The position numbers were made by a program, and so were the translations under genes. Shown piece by piece: positions 1-4,665 of a stretch of 5,044 nucleotides of DNA. This stretch comes from an uncultured Pseudomonadota bacterium. Its GTDB lineage: Bacteria; Pseudomonadota; Alphaproteobacteria; RUG11792. The stretch spans positions 1 through 5,044 of the forward strand of contig CADBQC010000003.1 in assembly GCA_902796745.1 (NCBI GenBank), in the 5' to 3' direction. The notes beneath the pieces were generated by a model. It saw nothing but the letters and a program-made list of their open reading frames with translations, had not been told where the DNA came from and made no database searches. Positions within the stretch are counted from its first letter, which is position 1, and the number at the start of each line of letters is the position of its first letter.

Positions 1-903
1 ATTAAAGGAAGTGTCCCTCCTCAACTAACAACTCCTCCTGAAGTATGTCCGGAACTAATTCGTAAATCTCCTGAAGGTCCTTCTTTTGCTTGTGATGAAG
101 TGGGCACTTCTTTTTCAGTGCCAAAAGTCACCTACATTGCATCACAGATTGAAAAGGTTTTGCCAGAATCACCTGCGTTGTTATATAGGGCATTAATTGC
201 CCAATCTGCCCGTTGGCCCAAGAATACTAATGATGTCAGTAAAGAAGAATGCGTTTCCAAACTACGCCATATAGGATATGGTGTTCCAGATGTCGAACGT
301 GCTACTCACAATGACGATTATCGAATAACATTAGTAACACCGTCGACTATGGAACTTGGAGATGATGAAGCGCATATTTTTCAAGTTCCAATACCGGAAG
401 AATTATCTAGTGTTGGTGAAGATTATGATATTTTGGTTGAAGTTACCCTGTCTTATGCAGCGAATCCTCGCCGAACTCGGCGCAACGTTAAAGGATATTT
501 ATCAACATGGTTAGACTGGTGCTGTAGTCGAATCGGAGAGAATGCAGAAACATTTGCTCGTCGTATCTTTGAAACAGGCTCTATTATTGACGATGATGGA
601 GATTTTAACTGGGTGCTCGGAGAGGCAACTAATCGAGGAGCAGCAGAGGGATATTCACGTAAAAATGGTACCCTTCAAAAGGATTGGTGTATAATCAAAT
701 CCAATCAATTGAGTGATGCTTTTTGCATTGCGGTTCGTGGTCATAAAGGTTGGGGAGGCTTTTTTAAAGCGAAGTATTCATTAGCTGTTAGTTTTGAGGC
801 TATAAATCAGGACATACTAATTTATGAACCGATACGCACTGTAATTGAATCCGTTGTTGAAAGCAGTGAAATTGAGGTTGAAATGCAAGAGAATAAGCAA
901 TAA
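1..903 (+). CDS. Subtilisin-like (S8) serine protease, C-terminal part, IetS-like; 5' end outside window
   Basis: The frame is open from base 1 to the TAA at 901-903, giving 300 codons. The catalytic serine signature of subtilases, GTSFSVP, is visible, with the nucleophile codon TCT at 109-111. The Asp and His of the triad must lie upstream of the window. The GTG at 100 falls immediately before this motif and is not a start. Downstream comes a long C-terminal domain with a conserved-looking [17 protein letters not shown] stretch (about 472-522) and a [10 protein letters not shown] segment (about 808-837). I recognise this tail from S8 peptidases encoded beside AAA ATPases, the arrangement called IetAS among anti-phage systems. 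No signal peptide or membrane segment is seen in this part, so a cytoplasmic protease is likely. A weak AAGAG/CTCTT hairpin with four following T at 887-913 is the only terminator-like sequence after the stop. The S8 call is firm; the IetS assignment is from memory of the family. Confidence 0.82.
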   Translation: MKGSVPPQLTTPPEVCPELIRKSPEGPSFACDEVGTSFSVPKVTYIASQIEKVLPESPALLYRALIAQSARWPKNTNDVSKEECVSKLRHIGYGVPDVERATHNDDYRITLVTPSTMELGDDEAHIFQVPIPEELSSVGEDYDILVEVTLSYAANPRRTRRNVKGYLSTWLDWCCSRIGENAETFARRIFETGSIIDDDGDFNWVLGEATNRGAAEGYSRKNGTLQKDWCIIKSNQLSDAFCIAVRGHKGWGGFFKAKYSLAVSFEAINQDILIYEPIRTVIESVVESSEIEVEMQENKQ

Positions 904-925
904 TCCTCTTTTTGTGATAGAAGGT

Positions 926-1135
926 CACCCCCGTGATGATTTCAATCTCGAAATCGCCGCCAAGGGGTTTATAGTCTACGTCGATCCCTCCGGCTGCGGT
1001 AAATCTACCACCCTCCGAATGGTCGCCGGTCTCGAAGAGATCACCGATGGCGAACTATACATCTAAGGCAAATTGGTCAACGACGTAGCCCCCAAAGATC
1101 GCGATATTGCGATGGTCTTTCAGAATTACGCATTC
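926..1135 (+). pseudogene. Sugar ABC transporter ATPase fragment (UgpC/MsmX/MalK type), decayed
   Basis: One frame reads DDFNLEI, then a Walker A region, then [18 protein letters not shown], an in-frame TAA at 1064-1066, and then GKLVNDVAPKDRDIAMVFQNYA, which runs through the Q-loop. This is the well-conserved N-terminal stretch of CUT1-type sugar importer ATPases. Three things show it is dead. The first glycine of Walker A (GPSGCGKS in the family) is aspartate here (codon GAT 983-985). A stop replaces the residue before GKLVND. Similarity ends at about 1135, before the signature motif, Walker B and H-loop, so only about 70 of roughly 370 residues remain. The N-terminal start is also missing; similarity begins some 30 bases after the protease stop. 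Third positions are rich in C and G, unlike the protease, which suggests a different origin. Confidence 0.85.
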
Positions 1136-1239
1136 GAAGATGGGTATTTGACGATCAGTATCAATTGGGTGGTATATCTGATCAATCTCTCTCTAATAAG
1201 GAACACATACCTATCGCATTTTGATCGCGCTATAAGAAT

Positions 1240-1268
1240 GTCAGCACACCGGTTTTCGGTGTGCCGAC
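1240..1268 (+). terminator. Terminator-like hairpin, poor T tract
   Basis: GTCAGCACACC (1240-1250) pairs with GGTGTGCCGAC (1258-1268) with one G-U wobble; G1251 and C1257 can add a twelfth pair, leaving a five-base loop. Only a short TTTT follows (1271-1274), so it may be a weak or decayed terminator. It could have ended the ABC operon remnant or a gene now deleted. Confidence 0.45.
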
Positions 1269-1289
1269 CTGTTTTCAGCCGTTATCAGT

Positions 1290-1373
1290 TCAGATACCCT
1301 CCCAGGCGTTGACGCCGAAGCGAGATTCTAGGAGGTGCATCTGCTCGTTGGTGACGATGGTGACGAGCGGCAT
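1290..1373 (-). pseudogene. C-terminal tail of an unidentified protein
   Basis: The minus strand reads 27 residues ending VTNEQMHLLESRFGVNAWEG-I and a TGA (complement of 1290-1292). The sequence is protein-like: third positions are strongly C/G-biased and the composition resembles a natural amphipathic C-terminus. An ATG at 1373-1371 begins this stretch, but no ribosome binding site precedes it, so it is more likely the surviving end of a longer gene than a real small gene. I do not recognise the family. Codon use resembles the ABC-ATPase scar rather than the protease. Confidence 0.35.
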
Positions 1374-1380
1374 ACTATAT

Positions 1381-1506
1381 GTGAATCTCAGCGATCTTTA
1401 TCGGGCCTATAATGATTTCATTACCCGGAAGCTCAACGAATTGGGAATTACCATCCCATTCAGAAAGCGGAAATTTGATCATTTTGTTTTGTACAAAAAC
1501 GGATAA
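1381..1506 (+). pseudogene. Possible C-terminal tail of a MscS-type mechanosensitive channel
   Basis: The frame ending at TAA 1504-1506 reads LYRAYNDFITRKLNELGITIPF followed by a charged tail. The last residues of MscS-family channels typically have the pattern of an amphipathic helix, then (A/N)GI-x-(I/F)P(F/Y)PQ. The match here is clear up to the IPF, but PQ is replaced by RK. The membrane helices and the beta domain are absent, so only about 40 residues remain. The frame is open further upstream, into sequence that does not look related. Alternatively it is part of another helical protein with a similar ending; the family call is tentative. Confidence 0.4.
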
Positions 1507-1520
1507 GAGGGGGAAAACAT

Positions 1521-1616
1521 GTGAGCAATACTGATGAGATCATTGGTCACGCCAAGCACTACCTTCTCGTATACGATCCATTTGACGCCTCCATTGATTG
1601 GAGGGCTGTCTTGTAA
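1521..1616 (+). CDS. Small 31-codon ORF, unknown, possibly a remnant
   Basis: A GTG at 1521 follows a good ribosome binding site (AGAGGGGG at 1506-1513, seven bases before the start) and the frame runs to TAA at 1614-1616. The product is mixed in composition, with a HYLLVYDPFD segment, and has no membrane helix or known motif. It starts 14 bases after the MscS-like tail, so the two could be a surviving operon junction with the second gene cut short. Nothing in the sequence proves it is translated. Confidence 0.25.
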   Translation: MSNTDEIIGHAKHYLLVYDPFDASIDWRAVL

Positions 1617-1658
1617 TCGTGTCTACTTTTGCCACTATCTTTATGGAGATTTTGAATA

Positions 1659-1686
1659 TTGAAAAAAAGTAACCGTATAGTATAAT
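1659..1686 (+). promoter_or_regulatory. Sigma-A/sigma-70-type promoter of the three-domain gene
   Basis: TTGAAA at 1659-1664 and a perfect TATAAT at 1681-1686 are separated by 16 bases. The expected transcription start is near 1692-1694, leaving a leader of about 60 bases before the ATG at 1754. An alternative -35 (TTGAAT at 1652-1657) is spaced too far away. It is the best promoter-like sequence I saw in the window. Confidence 0.7.
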
Positions 1687-1714
1687 TAAAATAGTAGGTT
1701 ATCGTTATTTTAAT
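1685..1714. promoter_or_regulatory. Inverted repeat over the transcription start, candidate operator
   Basis: ATTAAAATA (1685-1693) is the exact reverse complement of TATTTTAAT (1706-1714), with a 12-base spacer. It overlaps the last bases of the -10 box and the predicted start site, a position where a bound repressor would block transcription. A second short repeat, GTGCA (1719-1723) with TGCAC (1735-1739), lies just downstream. The downstream protein carries an XRE-type helix-turn-helix, so autoregulation is plausible but inferred. AT-rich repeats of this length can occur by chance. Confidence 0.4.
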
Positions 1715-1741
1715 AAAAGTGCACAAAAGGCATTTGCACAG

Positions 1742-1747
1742 AAAGGA
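1742..1747 (+). promoter_or_regulatory. Ribosome binding site of the three-domain gene
   Basis: AAAGGA lies six bases before the ATG at 1754 and supports that start. The next residues, INRDSLSEI, lead into the first beta strand of the nucleosidase fold at the expected distance. Confidence 0.7.
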
Positions 1748-1753
1748 TTACAT

Positions 1754-3580
1754 ATGATAAACAGAGATTCCCTTTCCGAAATTACACCACAGAAATTATC
1801 GAAATTTCAGGGTAACGGTATTTTCTTAATTGTTACCGCTAACCAGTACGAATGCGAAGCTCTCGAGGAGTATTACAAAGACCAGAACCTTGTATCTAAG
1901 TATAAGATTAAAGGCATTACTGCGAATGTATTTGCGGTATGTGCTCATTTGGGCCGCTATAATATTATGCACCTTCATCTACCCAATCAGGGCTCAACCA
2001 GGACGTGTTCTTCTACAGATTTGCTTATTCATTTGAACGAGCAGATTAACTTTAGAGCAGTATTTCTTGCAGGCATAGCCTTTGGTATTGATCCTGACAA
2101 ACAGAACATAGGAGATATCCTGATTTCGGAACAGGTGTTGCCTTATGAGGTTGTCAAGGTCAATGAGGAATCTACGGAAAACCGTAATAAAGCCGTCGTG
2201 GTAAATGGCAAAATCGTTGATATTTGCAGGTCCGCTACCGATTCTTGGAGGAGTAACTATAAAACAGCAGTTCACTTTGGTGCTATTTTGACAGGAGAGA
2301 AGTTGGTTAATTCTTCGAGATTCAAGAAAGATCTCCTTCAGTTATATGAAGAACAAACGGACCTTCAGGTTGTTGGTGGGGAAATGGAAGGCACAGGTGC
2401 CTGCATTAGCCTCGTAGATAGGACTGATTTCATAATCGTAAAGGCTATTTGCGATTGGGGAGTCAATAAAACAGAACACAAAGAAGAACGGCAAATCTTC
2501 GCTGCAAACAATTGTATGCATTTTATGTATTCTATGTTTTGCGAAGATCTGTTTAGTGACGTATATAGAGCGAAAAAGTGTAGCCACACAGAGATTCCGT
2601 GCTATCAGATTAATGGCTACAAGATGTTCTATTATCGCCAGCTGAAAGGAATTACACTTCAGGGCCTTACTAATAAGACTAAAATAAACAGCGCGACTTT
2701 GGAGGCCTATGAAACGATCAACCATGTTGGGTCGAAGGACGAATTCCATGTCGCAAGCATTTCTGACATTAAGAAAATTGAAAGAGAACTCAACTGCAGT
2801 AATGAGTTGGTTGGTGGCTATGGTGAATCGTTATCCATGAAAACCATTTACAAAAACAGGGAGAAAAACATGTTAGTTCGGATTCCGGTTTCGGATATAA
2901 AAGCTGTAGTATTTGACTTTGACGGAACGCTTACAGTAAACCAAAATCAGAAATCTTCATGGCAGAAAATCTGGGAGTTGCTTGGTGACCCCAACAATCT
3001 GTGTGTGGAATTGCTCAAGCAGTATAAATCTCAGGAGATTTCACACTCTAAGTGGTGTCAGCTTACAGAAGAGTACTTTAAGAAAAAGGGATTAACGGAG
3101 AATCAGGTTCGAGAGCTGGCAAGGTCACAGGTTCTTATCAAGGGGTTCCACGAGGTCTTGAATCAGTTAAACGAACTCAGAGTGTCGGTTTTCATTTGTT
3201 CTGGATCTGTTAATACATTTATCGACGAGGCTATTCCGGAAGAGGATAAGCCCTTGATTAAGGATATTCGTTCTAACGTCTTCATCTATAATAACGGGCT
3301 GTTGAATGAAATCCGGGGAACTAAATTCGATTTCGACGGAAAGAGAAAGTTCGTGGAGAAGATTATGCGTGATTATAGACTTTCAGCATCGGAGGTTGCT
3401 TTCGTCGGAAATTCGGACAATGACATTTATGTCCACAGGGCAAAAGTACGTACTATCGCGGTAAACCCGAATAATATGGATCCCCACGGTAAAGAATGGG
3501 TGTTCTTCATTGATGACTTTGATGATCTTCATAAGATACTTCCGTTCTTATTGCCGACCAAATTCAATATCGAAAAATGA
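1754..3580 (+). CDS. Three-domain protein: nucleoside phosphorylase/nucleosidase - XRE helix-turn-helix - HAD phosphatase
   Basis: This is a complete 608-residue protein. Residues 20-265 match the MTA/SAH-nucleosidase and purine-phosphorylase superfamily: the ANQYECEAL segment places E33 where MTA nucleosidase has its N-terminal glutamate, GIAFG (107-111) and GDILIS (120-125) form the ribose/phosphate side, EMEG gives E212 for ribose binding, and CDW gives D234 as the catalytic acid. Residues about 288-355 (MFYYRQLKGITLQGLTNKTK onward) look like a Cro/CI-type helix-turn-helix. Residues 380-600 are a HAD phosphatase of the phosphoserine-phosphatase-like type: DFDGT (nucleophile D388, general acid D390), S483 in CSGS, K530/K532, and GNSDND at 552-557, with a helical C1-type cap (about 395-470). 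There is no signal peptide or membrane helix, so it should be cytosolic. The first domain should release a base from a nucleoside or nucleotide and the last should remove phosphate; the substrates cannot be read from the sequence. Related nucleosidase domains in CBASS, Avs and Detocs immune systems cleave ATP, so a defence effector is one possibility; a regulator of nucleotide salvage is the other. Domain calls are firm; the role is inferred. Confidence 0.88.
   Translation: MINRDSLSEITPQKLSKFQGNGIFLIVTANQYECEALEEYYKDQNLVSKYKIKGITANVFAVCAHLGRYNIMHLHLPNQGSTRTCSSTDLLIHLNEQINFRAVFLAGIAFGIDPDKQNIGDILISEQVLPYEVVKVNEESTENRNKAVVVNGKIVDICRSATDSWRSNYKTAVHFGAILTGEKLVNSSRFKKDLLQLYEEQTDLQVVGGEMEGTGACISLVDRTDFIIVKAICDWGVNKTEHKEERQIFAANNCMHFMYSMFCEDLFSDVYRAKKCSHTEIPCYQINGYKMFYYRQLKGITLQGLTNKTKINSATLEAYETINHVGSKDEFHVASISDIKKIERELNCSNELVGGYGESLSMKTIYKNREKNMLVRIPVSDIKAVVFDFDGTLTVNQNQKSSWQKIWELLGDPNNLCVELLKQYKSQEISHSKWCQLTEEYFKKKGLTENQVRELARSQVLIKGFHEVLNQLNELRVSVFICSGSVNTFIDEAIPEEDKPLIKDIRSNVFIYNNGLLNEIRGTKFDFDGKRKFVEKIMRDYRLSASEVAFVGNSDNDIYVHRAKVRTIAVNPNNMDPHGKEWVFFIDDFDDLHKILPFLLPTKFNIEK
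2858..2872 (+). promoter_or_regulatory. Internal ribosome binding site and ATG before the HAD domain
   Basis: AGGGAG (2858-2863) lies six bases before an in-frame ATG at 2870-2872 (Met373). Initiation here would give a 236-residue protein consisting almost exactly of the HAD phosphatase, the normal size for a free-standing enzyme of that type. It may be a working second start or a relic of a separate gene before fusion. Confidence 0.4.
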
Positions 3581-3600
3581 AAACACCGAGCTATGTCGTT

Positions 3601-3628
3601 TACCCCCCTGAACAGACGATGACCCCCT
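3601..3628. repeat. Spaced C-rich repeat, possible end of an insertion sequence
   Basis: Two C-rich boxes, TACCCCCC and GACCCCCT, begin 20 bases apart just after the three-domain gene. Regularly spaced short repeats of this type occur at the ends of IS21-family elements, but no transposase or partner end is present here. The assignment is weak. Confidence 0.2.
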
Positions 3629-3633
3629 AAGCT

Positions 3634-3669
3634 TTTTTCTATCAAAACGCAACCTTTTCCATAGAAAAA
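3634..3669. repeat. Perfect 9-bp inverted repeat sharing bases with the terminator
   Basis: TTTTTCTAT (3634-3642) pairs exactly with ATAGAAAAA (3661-3669) around an 18-base loop. Its right arm is also the A tract of the next hairpin (3665-3697), so the two structures compete for the same bases. This may be coincidence of A/T runs or a simple switch. Confidence 0.4.
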
Positions 3670-3697
3670 TGGCCCACCATTCGGTGGGTCATTTTTA
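3665..3697. terminator. Strong bidirectional rho-independent terminator
   Basis: ATGGCCCACC (3669-3678) pairs with GGTGGGTCAT (3683-3692) with one G-U wobble and an ATTC loop. It is flanked by an A run (3665-3669) and a T run (3692-3696), so it can work on both strands. It lies 85 bases after the stop of the three-domain gene and is its likely transcription end. On the other strand it would protect that gene from antisense transcription from the debris region. Confidence 0.85.
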
Positions 3698-3711
3698 TAT
3701 CTCTTGTTCAA

Positions 3712-3864
3712 AGAAGGACTTGAAGGGCACGGTAGTGAATTGGGCCCCGATGGGGCCCAAAAGCCTTCCCATGGGCTTCGCCCGACCTCGCGTAAAAGCT
3801 CCACAGGAGCTTTTTCCGGGCGCTCGGTCCCCTGTCCGAGCCCGTGGTGAGAGCAAGTCCTTCT
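3712..3864. ncRNA. Multi-hairpin GC-rich block closed by an 11-bp stem; candidate structured RNA or small mobile repeat
   Basis: AGAAGGACTTG (3712-3722) is the exact reverse complement of CAAGTCCTTCT (3854-3864), enclosing 131 bases. Inside, CACGG (3728-3732) can pair with CCGTG (3842-3846). Four hairpins follow: TTGGGCCCC/GGGGCCCAA (3740-3760, 9 bp, loop GAT), GGGC/GCCC (3773-3783, loop TTC), AAAAGCTCC/GGAGCTTTT (3794-3814, 9 bp, loop ACA) and GCTCGG/CCGAGC (3822-3841). The block is much richer in GC than its flanks. Its right edge runs into CTCCCGCAACCA, which resembles a tRNA 3' end with CCA. I do not recognise an RNA family; because the pairing is nearly all Watson-Crick, the strand cannot be chosen. 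It could equally be a dispersed DNA repeat. Confidence 0.5.
3794..3815 (+). terminator. Terminator-like hairpin inside the structured block
   Basis: AAAAGCTCC and GGAGCTTTT form a perfect 9-bp stem with a three-base ACA loop, followed by one further T so that five T end the hairpin. It could terminate on either strand, and its stability may instead serve the larger folded block around it. Confidence 0.5.
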
Positions 3865-3902
3865 CCCGCAACCATTTTTTGTATAGACATTAGTGTGGAT
3901 TC
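3865..3902. repeat. Direct repeat copy A (tRNA-3'-end-like plus recombinase 3' sequence)
   Basis: CCCGCAACCATTT (3865-3877) followed by TATAGACATTAGTGTGGATTC recurs in similar form and the same orientation at 4585-4620. The first part ends in CCA and resembles a tRNA acceptor end. The second part lies at the end of the recombinase remnants on the minus strand. Confidence 0.6.
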
Positions 3903-4166
3903 CACCCTAAGGTCTATCTTTTTGCCGTTCTGAATCAATTCAACACGCTCGATCAACAGCTTTATTGCTTTTGACGTAGGAGCTTCTTTGATCAAGTTCA
4001 ACCAACTCGTAATAGTATCGGTTGAATAGCTCTACTCGCTCTATCTATTCTAAACAGCTTCCTGTTTTTTTCGTAGTAATCGCTCTATTTGGGTTGCGTC
4101 CAATCCTGAAAAAGTCGAAAGACTATGACCATCATTCTGCAAAAACAGACAGTCTATCAATTCGCT
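3885..4166 (-). pseudogene. Large serine recombinase, C-terminal fragment (copy A), frameshifted
   Basis: Read on the minus strand from about 4166 downwards, one frame gives NDGHSLSTFSGLDATQIERL and LRKKQEAV, then three stops, and then DTITSWLNLIKEAPTSKAIK, LLIERVELIQNGKKIDLRVE and STLMS. Across the stops, the next frame reads IERVELFN, so a frameshift near 4050 explains the break. The pattern of a coiled helix, then an (L)IERVEL-x-NGKKI-x-L strand, is typical of the C-terminal end of large serine recombinases (TnpX/phage-integrase group). The resolvase domain with the catalytic serine, the recombinase domain and the zinc ribbon are missing, so the fragment cannot recombine DNA. An open frame of 97 codons continues to 3708 through the hairpin block, but that part is not protein-like. 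Confidence 0.6.
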
Positions 4167-4170
4167 TCAT

Positions 4171-4422
4171 TATTGTGAGATCGAAGGTGGAAAGCAAAAA
4201 TGTGCACTCACTATGAGAAGTAGATGCAAAAGACACAAAAGACATTACCGACATAGGGGTCGAAGTGATTACAGCATGCTACCCGTAAAGATGATCAATG
4301 GGGGCAAAAAACAGGTCATATACGGGAGCAGCATACAAGTATCAGGGGAAAATATGGGGTAGAAAATGGGGTAGTAACCCCAAAAAACAGCCGTTTTTGG
4401 CGAATGGGTGAAAATGAGCATG
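4171..4422. other. Gene-less stretch with small repeats
   Basis: No intact gene is seen on either strand. Short frames are interrupted by stops. Near 4345-4400 the plus strand resembles a worn C-terminal tail of a tyrosine integrase (ENMG-stop-KMG-stop), which would fit the tRNA att remnant next door, but the match is too short to claim. A 9-bp tandem repeat (CAAAAGACA twice, 4227-4244) and a CCAAAAA/TTTTTGG inverted repeat (4380-4386 with 4394-4400) are also present. Confidence 0.4.
4351..4374 (+). repeat. 12-bp tandem repeat ending in GGGGTAG
   Basis: AATATGGGGTAG (4351-4362) is followed directly by AAAATGGGGTAG (4363-4374), matching at 11 of 12 positions. The unit is a multiple of three and places TAG in frame in each copy. 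GGGGT/ACCCC (4368-4381) can also form a 5-bp hairpin. Confidence 0.6.
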
Positions 4423-4450
4423 AAAAAAGCACGCTATTGCGTGCTTTTTT
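4423..4450 (-). terminator. Rho-independent terminator of the tRNA-Asn locus
   Basis: AAAAAAGCACGC (4423-4434) pairs perfectly with GCGTGCTTTTTT (4439-4450) around a TATT loop. On the minus strand it begins one base after the CCA of the tRNA fragment and ends in a T run, as usual for a tRNA terminator. It is symmetric and could also act on the plus strand. Confidence 0.85.
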
Positions 4451-4451
4451 G

Positions 4452-4497
4452 TGGCTCCCCAGGTAGGGCTCGAACCTACAACCCTTCGGTTAACAGC
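4452..4497 (-). tRNA. 3' half of tRNA-Asn (GUU), truncated at the anticodon loop; attachment-site remnant
   Basis: The minus strand reads, in order: anticodon loop CTGTTAA (anticodon GTT), 3' anticodon stem CCGAA, variable loop GGGTT, T stem GTAGG, T loop TTCGAGC, T stem CCTAC, acceptor strand CTGGGGA, discriminator G and encoded CCA. Every part has the expected length. The 5' anticodon stem should be TTCGG, but the sequence there is ATCAG, and no D arm or 5' acceptor strand follows. The gene is therefore cut precisely at the anticodon loop, a common crossover site of tyrosine integrases at tRNA genes. The fragment keeps its natural terminator, so it looks like the displaced chromosomal half, with the former element on the side of higher coordinates. 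It cannot be charged or decode. Confidence 0.85.
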
Positions 4498-4504
4498 TGA
4501 TATA

Positions 4505-4539
4505 GCTATCACAATGTCGATTGTGACTGGCAATAGCCA
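4505..4539. repeat. Nested palindromes next to the tRNA cut
   Basis: TCACAAT (4509-4515) pairs exactly with ATTGTGA (4520-4526) around GTCG. GCTA (4505-4508) with TAGC (4534-4537) can enclose it, and TGGC/GCCA (4528-4539) overlaps. They begin about eight bases from the tRNA breakpoint, where integrase or excisionase binding sites would be expected, but no function can be read. Confidence 0.5.
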
Positions 4540-4582
4540 TACAAAATAGGTAGCCTGGTCTGTATCGGGGATAAGGATCTTT

Positions 4583-4665
4583 CCCCCGCAACCATTTAAT
4601 ATAGACTTCAGTGTGGATTCTGCTTATAAGCCTTTCTTTTCCATCCTGAATCACTCTATATCATG
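4583..4665 (-). pseudogene. Serine recombinase 3' end, second decayed copy (copy B)
   Basis: The plus strand from CCCCCGCAACCATTT (4583-4597) through ATAGACTTCAGTGTGGATTC aligns with 3863-3902, and the similarity continues weakly to about 4665. On the minus strand the frame reads EKKGL-stop-AESTLKSI, matching KNGKKIDLRVESTLMSI of copy A, with stops. Copy B is more decayed than copy A and lacks the hairpin block that follows copy A. Confidence 0.5.

Larger units (their letters stand above)
1136..1380. other. Gene-less debris between ABC scar and MscS-like tail
   Basis: No intact gene is seen. The stretch holds an imperfect inverted repeat (GATCAG at 1153-1158 with CTGATC at 1176-1181), the terminator-like hairpin at 1240-1268 and the minus-strand tail at 1290-1373. 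Short open frames exist on both strands at 1140-1240, but nothing in them was recognised. Confidence 0.5.

Noticed and set aside
100..903. GTG at base 100 as the start of a 267-residue protein
   Set aside because: It lies just before the catalytic GTSFSVP motif of a subtilase, and the same frame is open back to base 1, so the real start is outside the window.
2342..2749. Minus-strand 135-codon open frame inside the three-domain gene
   Set aside because: It is antisense to a well-conserved nucleosidase and helix-turn-helix region and shows no recognisable motif.
3842..3874. A complete tRNA ending in CTCCCGCAACCA
   Set aside because: Only the acceptor-like end is present. The T arm does not pair (GTGAG with CCTTC), and no D arm, anticodon arm or matching 5' acceptor strand is found upstream.
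3708..4001. Minus-strand 97-codon open frame as a real gene
   Set aside because: Only its first part resembles a recombinase; the rest translates through the GC-rich hairpin block and a tRNA-like sequence, and has no ribosome binding site.
4022..4216. Plus-strand 64-codon open frame with a hydrophobic start
   Set aside because: It lies antisense to the recombinase remnant and its apparent membrane stretch comes from the reverse reading of that coding sequence.
4342..4533. Minus-strand 63-codon open frame as a small protein
   Set aside because: Its centre (NRRVVGSSPTWGAT) is a translation of the tRNA-Asn 3' half, a well-known spurious peptide, followed by translation of the terminator.
3712..4620. 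CRISPR array from repeated hairpins and direct repeats
   Set aside because: There are only two diverged direct copies, 720 bp apart, with no regular spacers.
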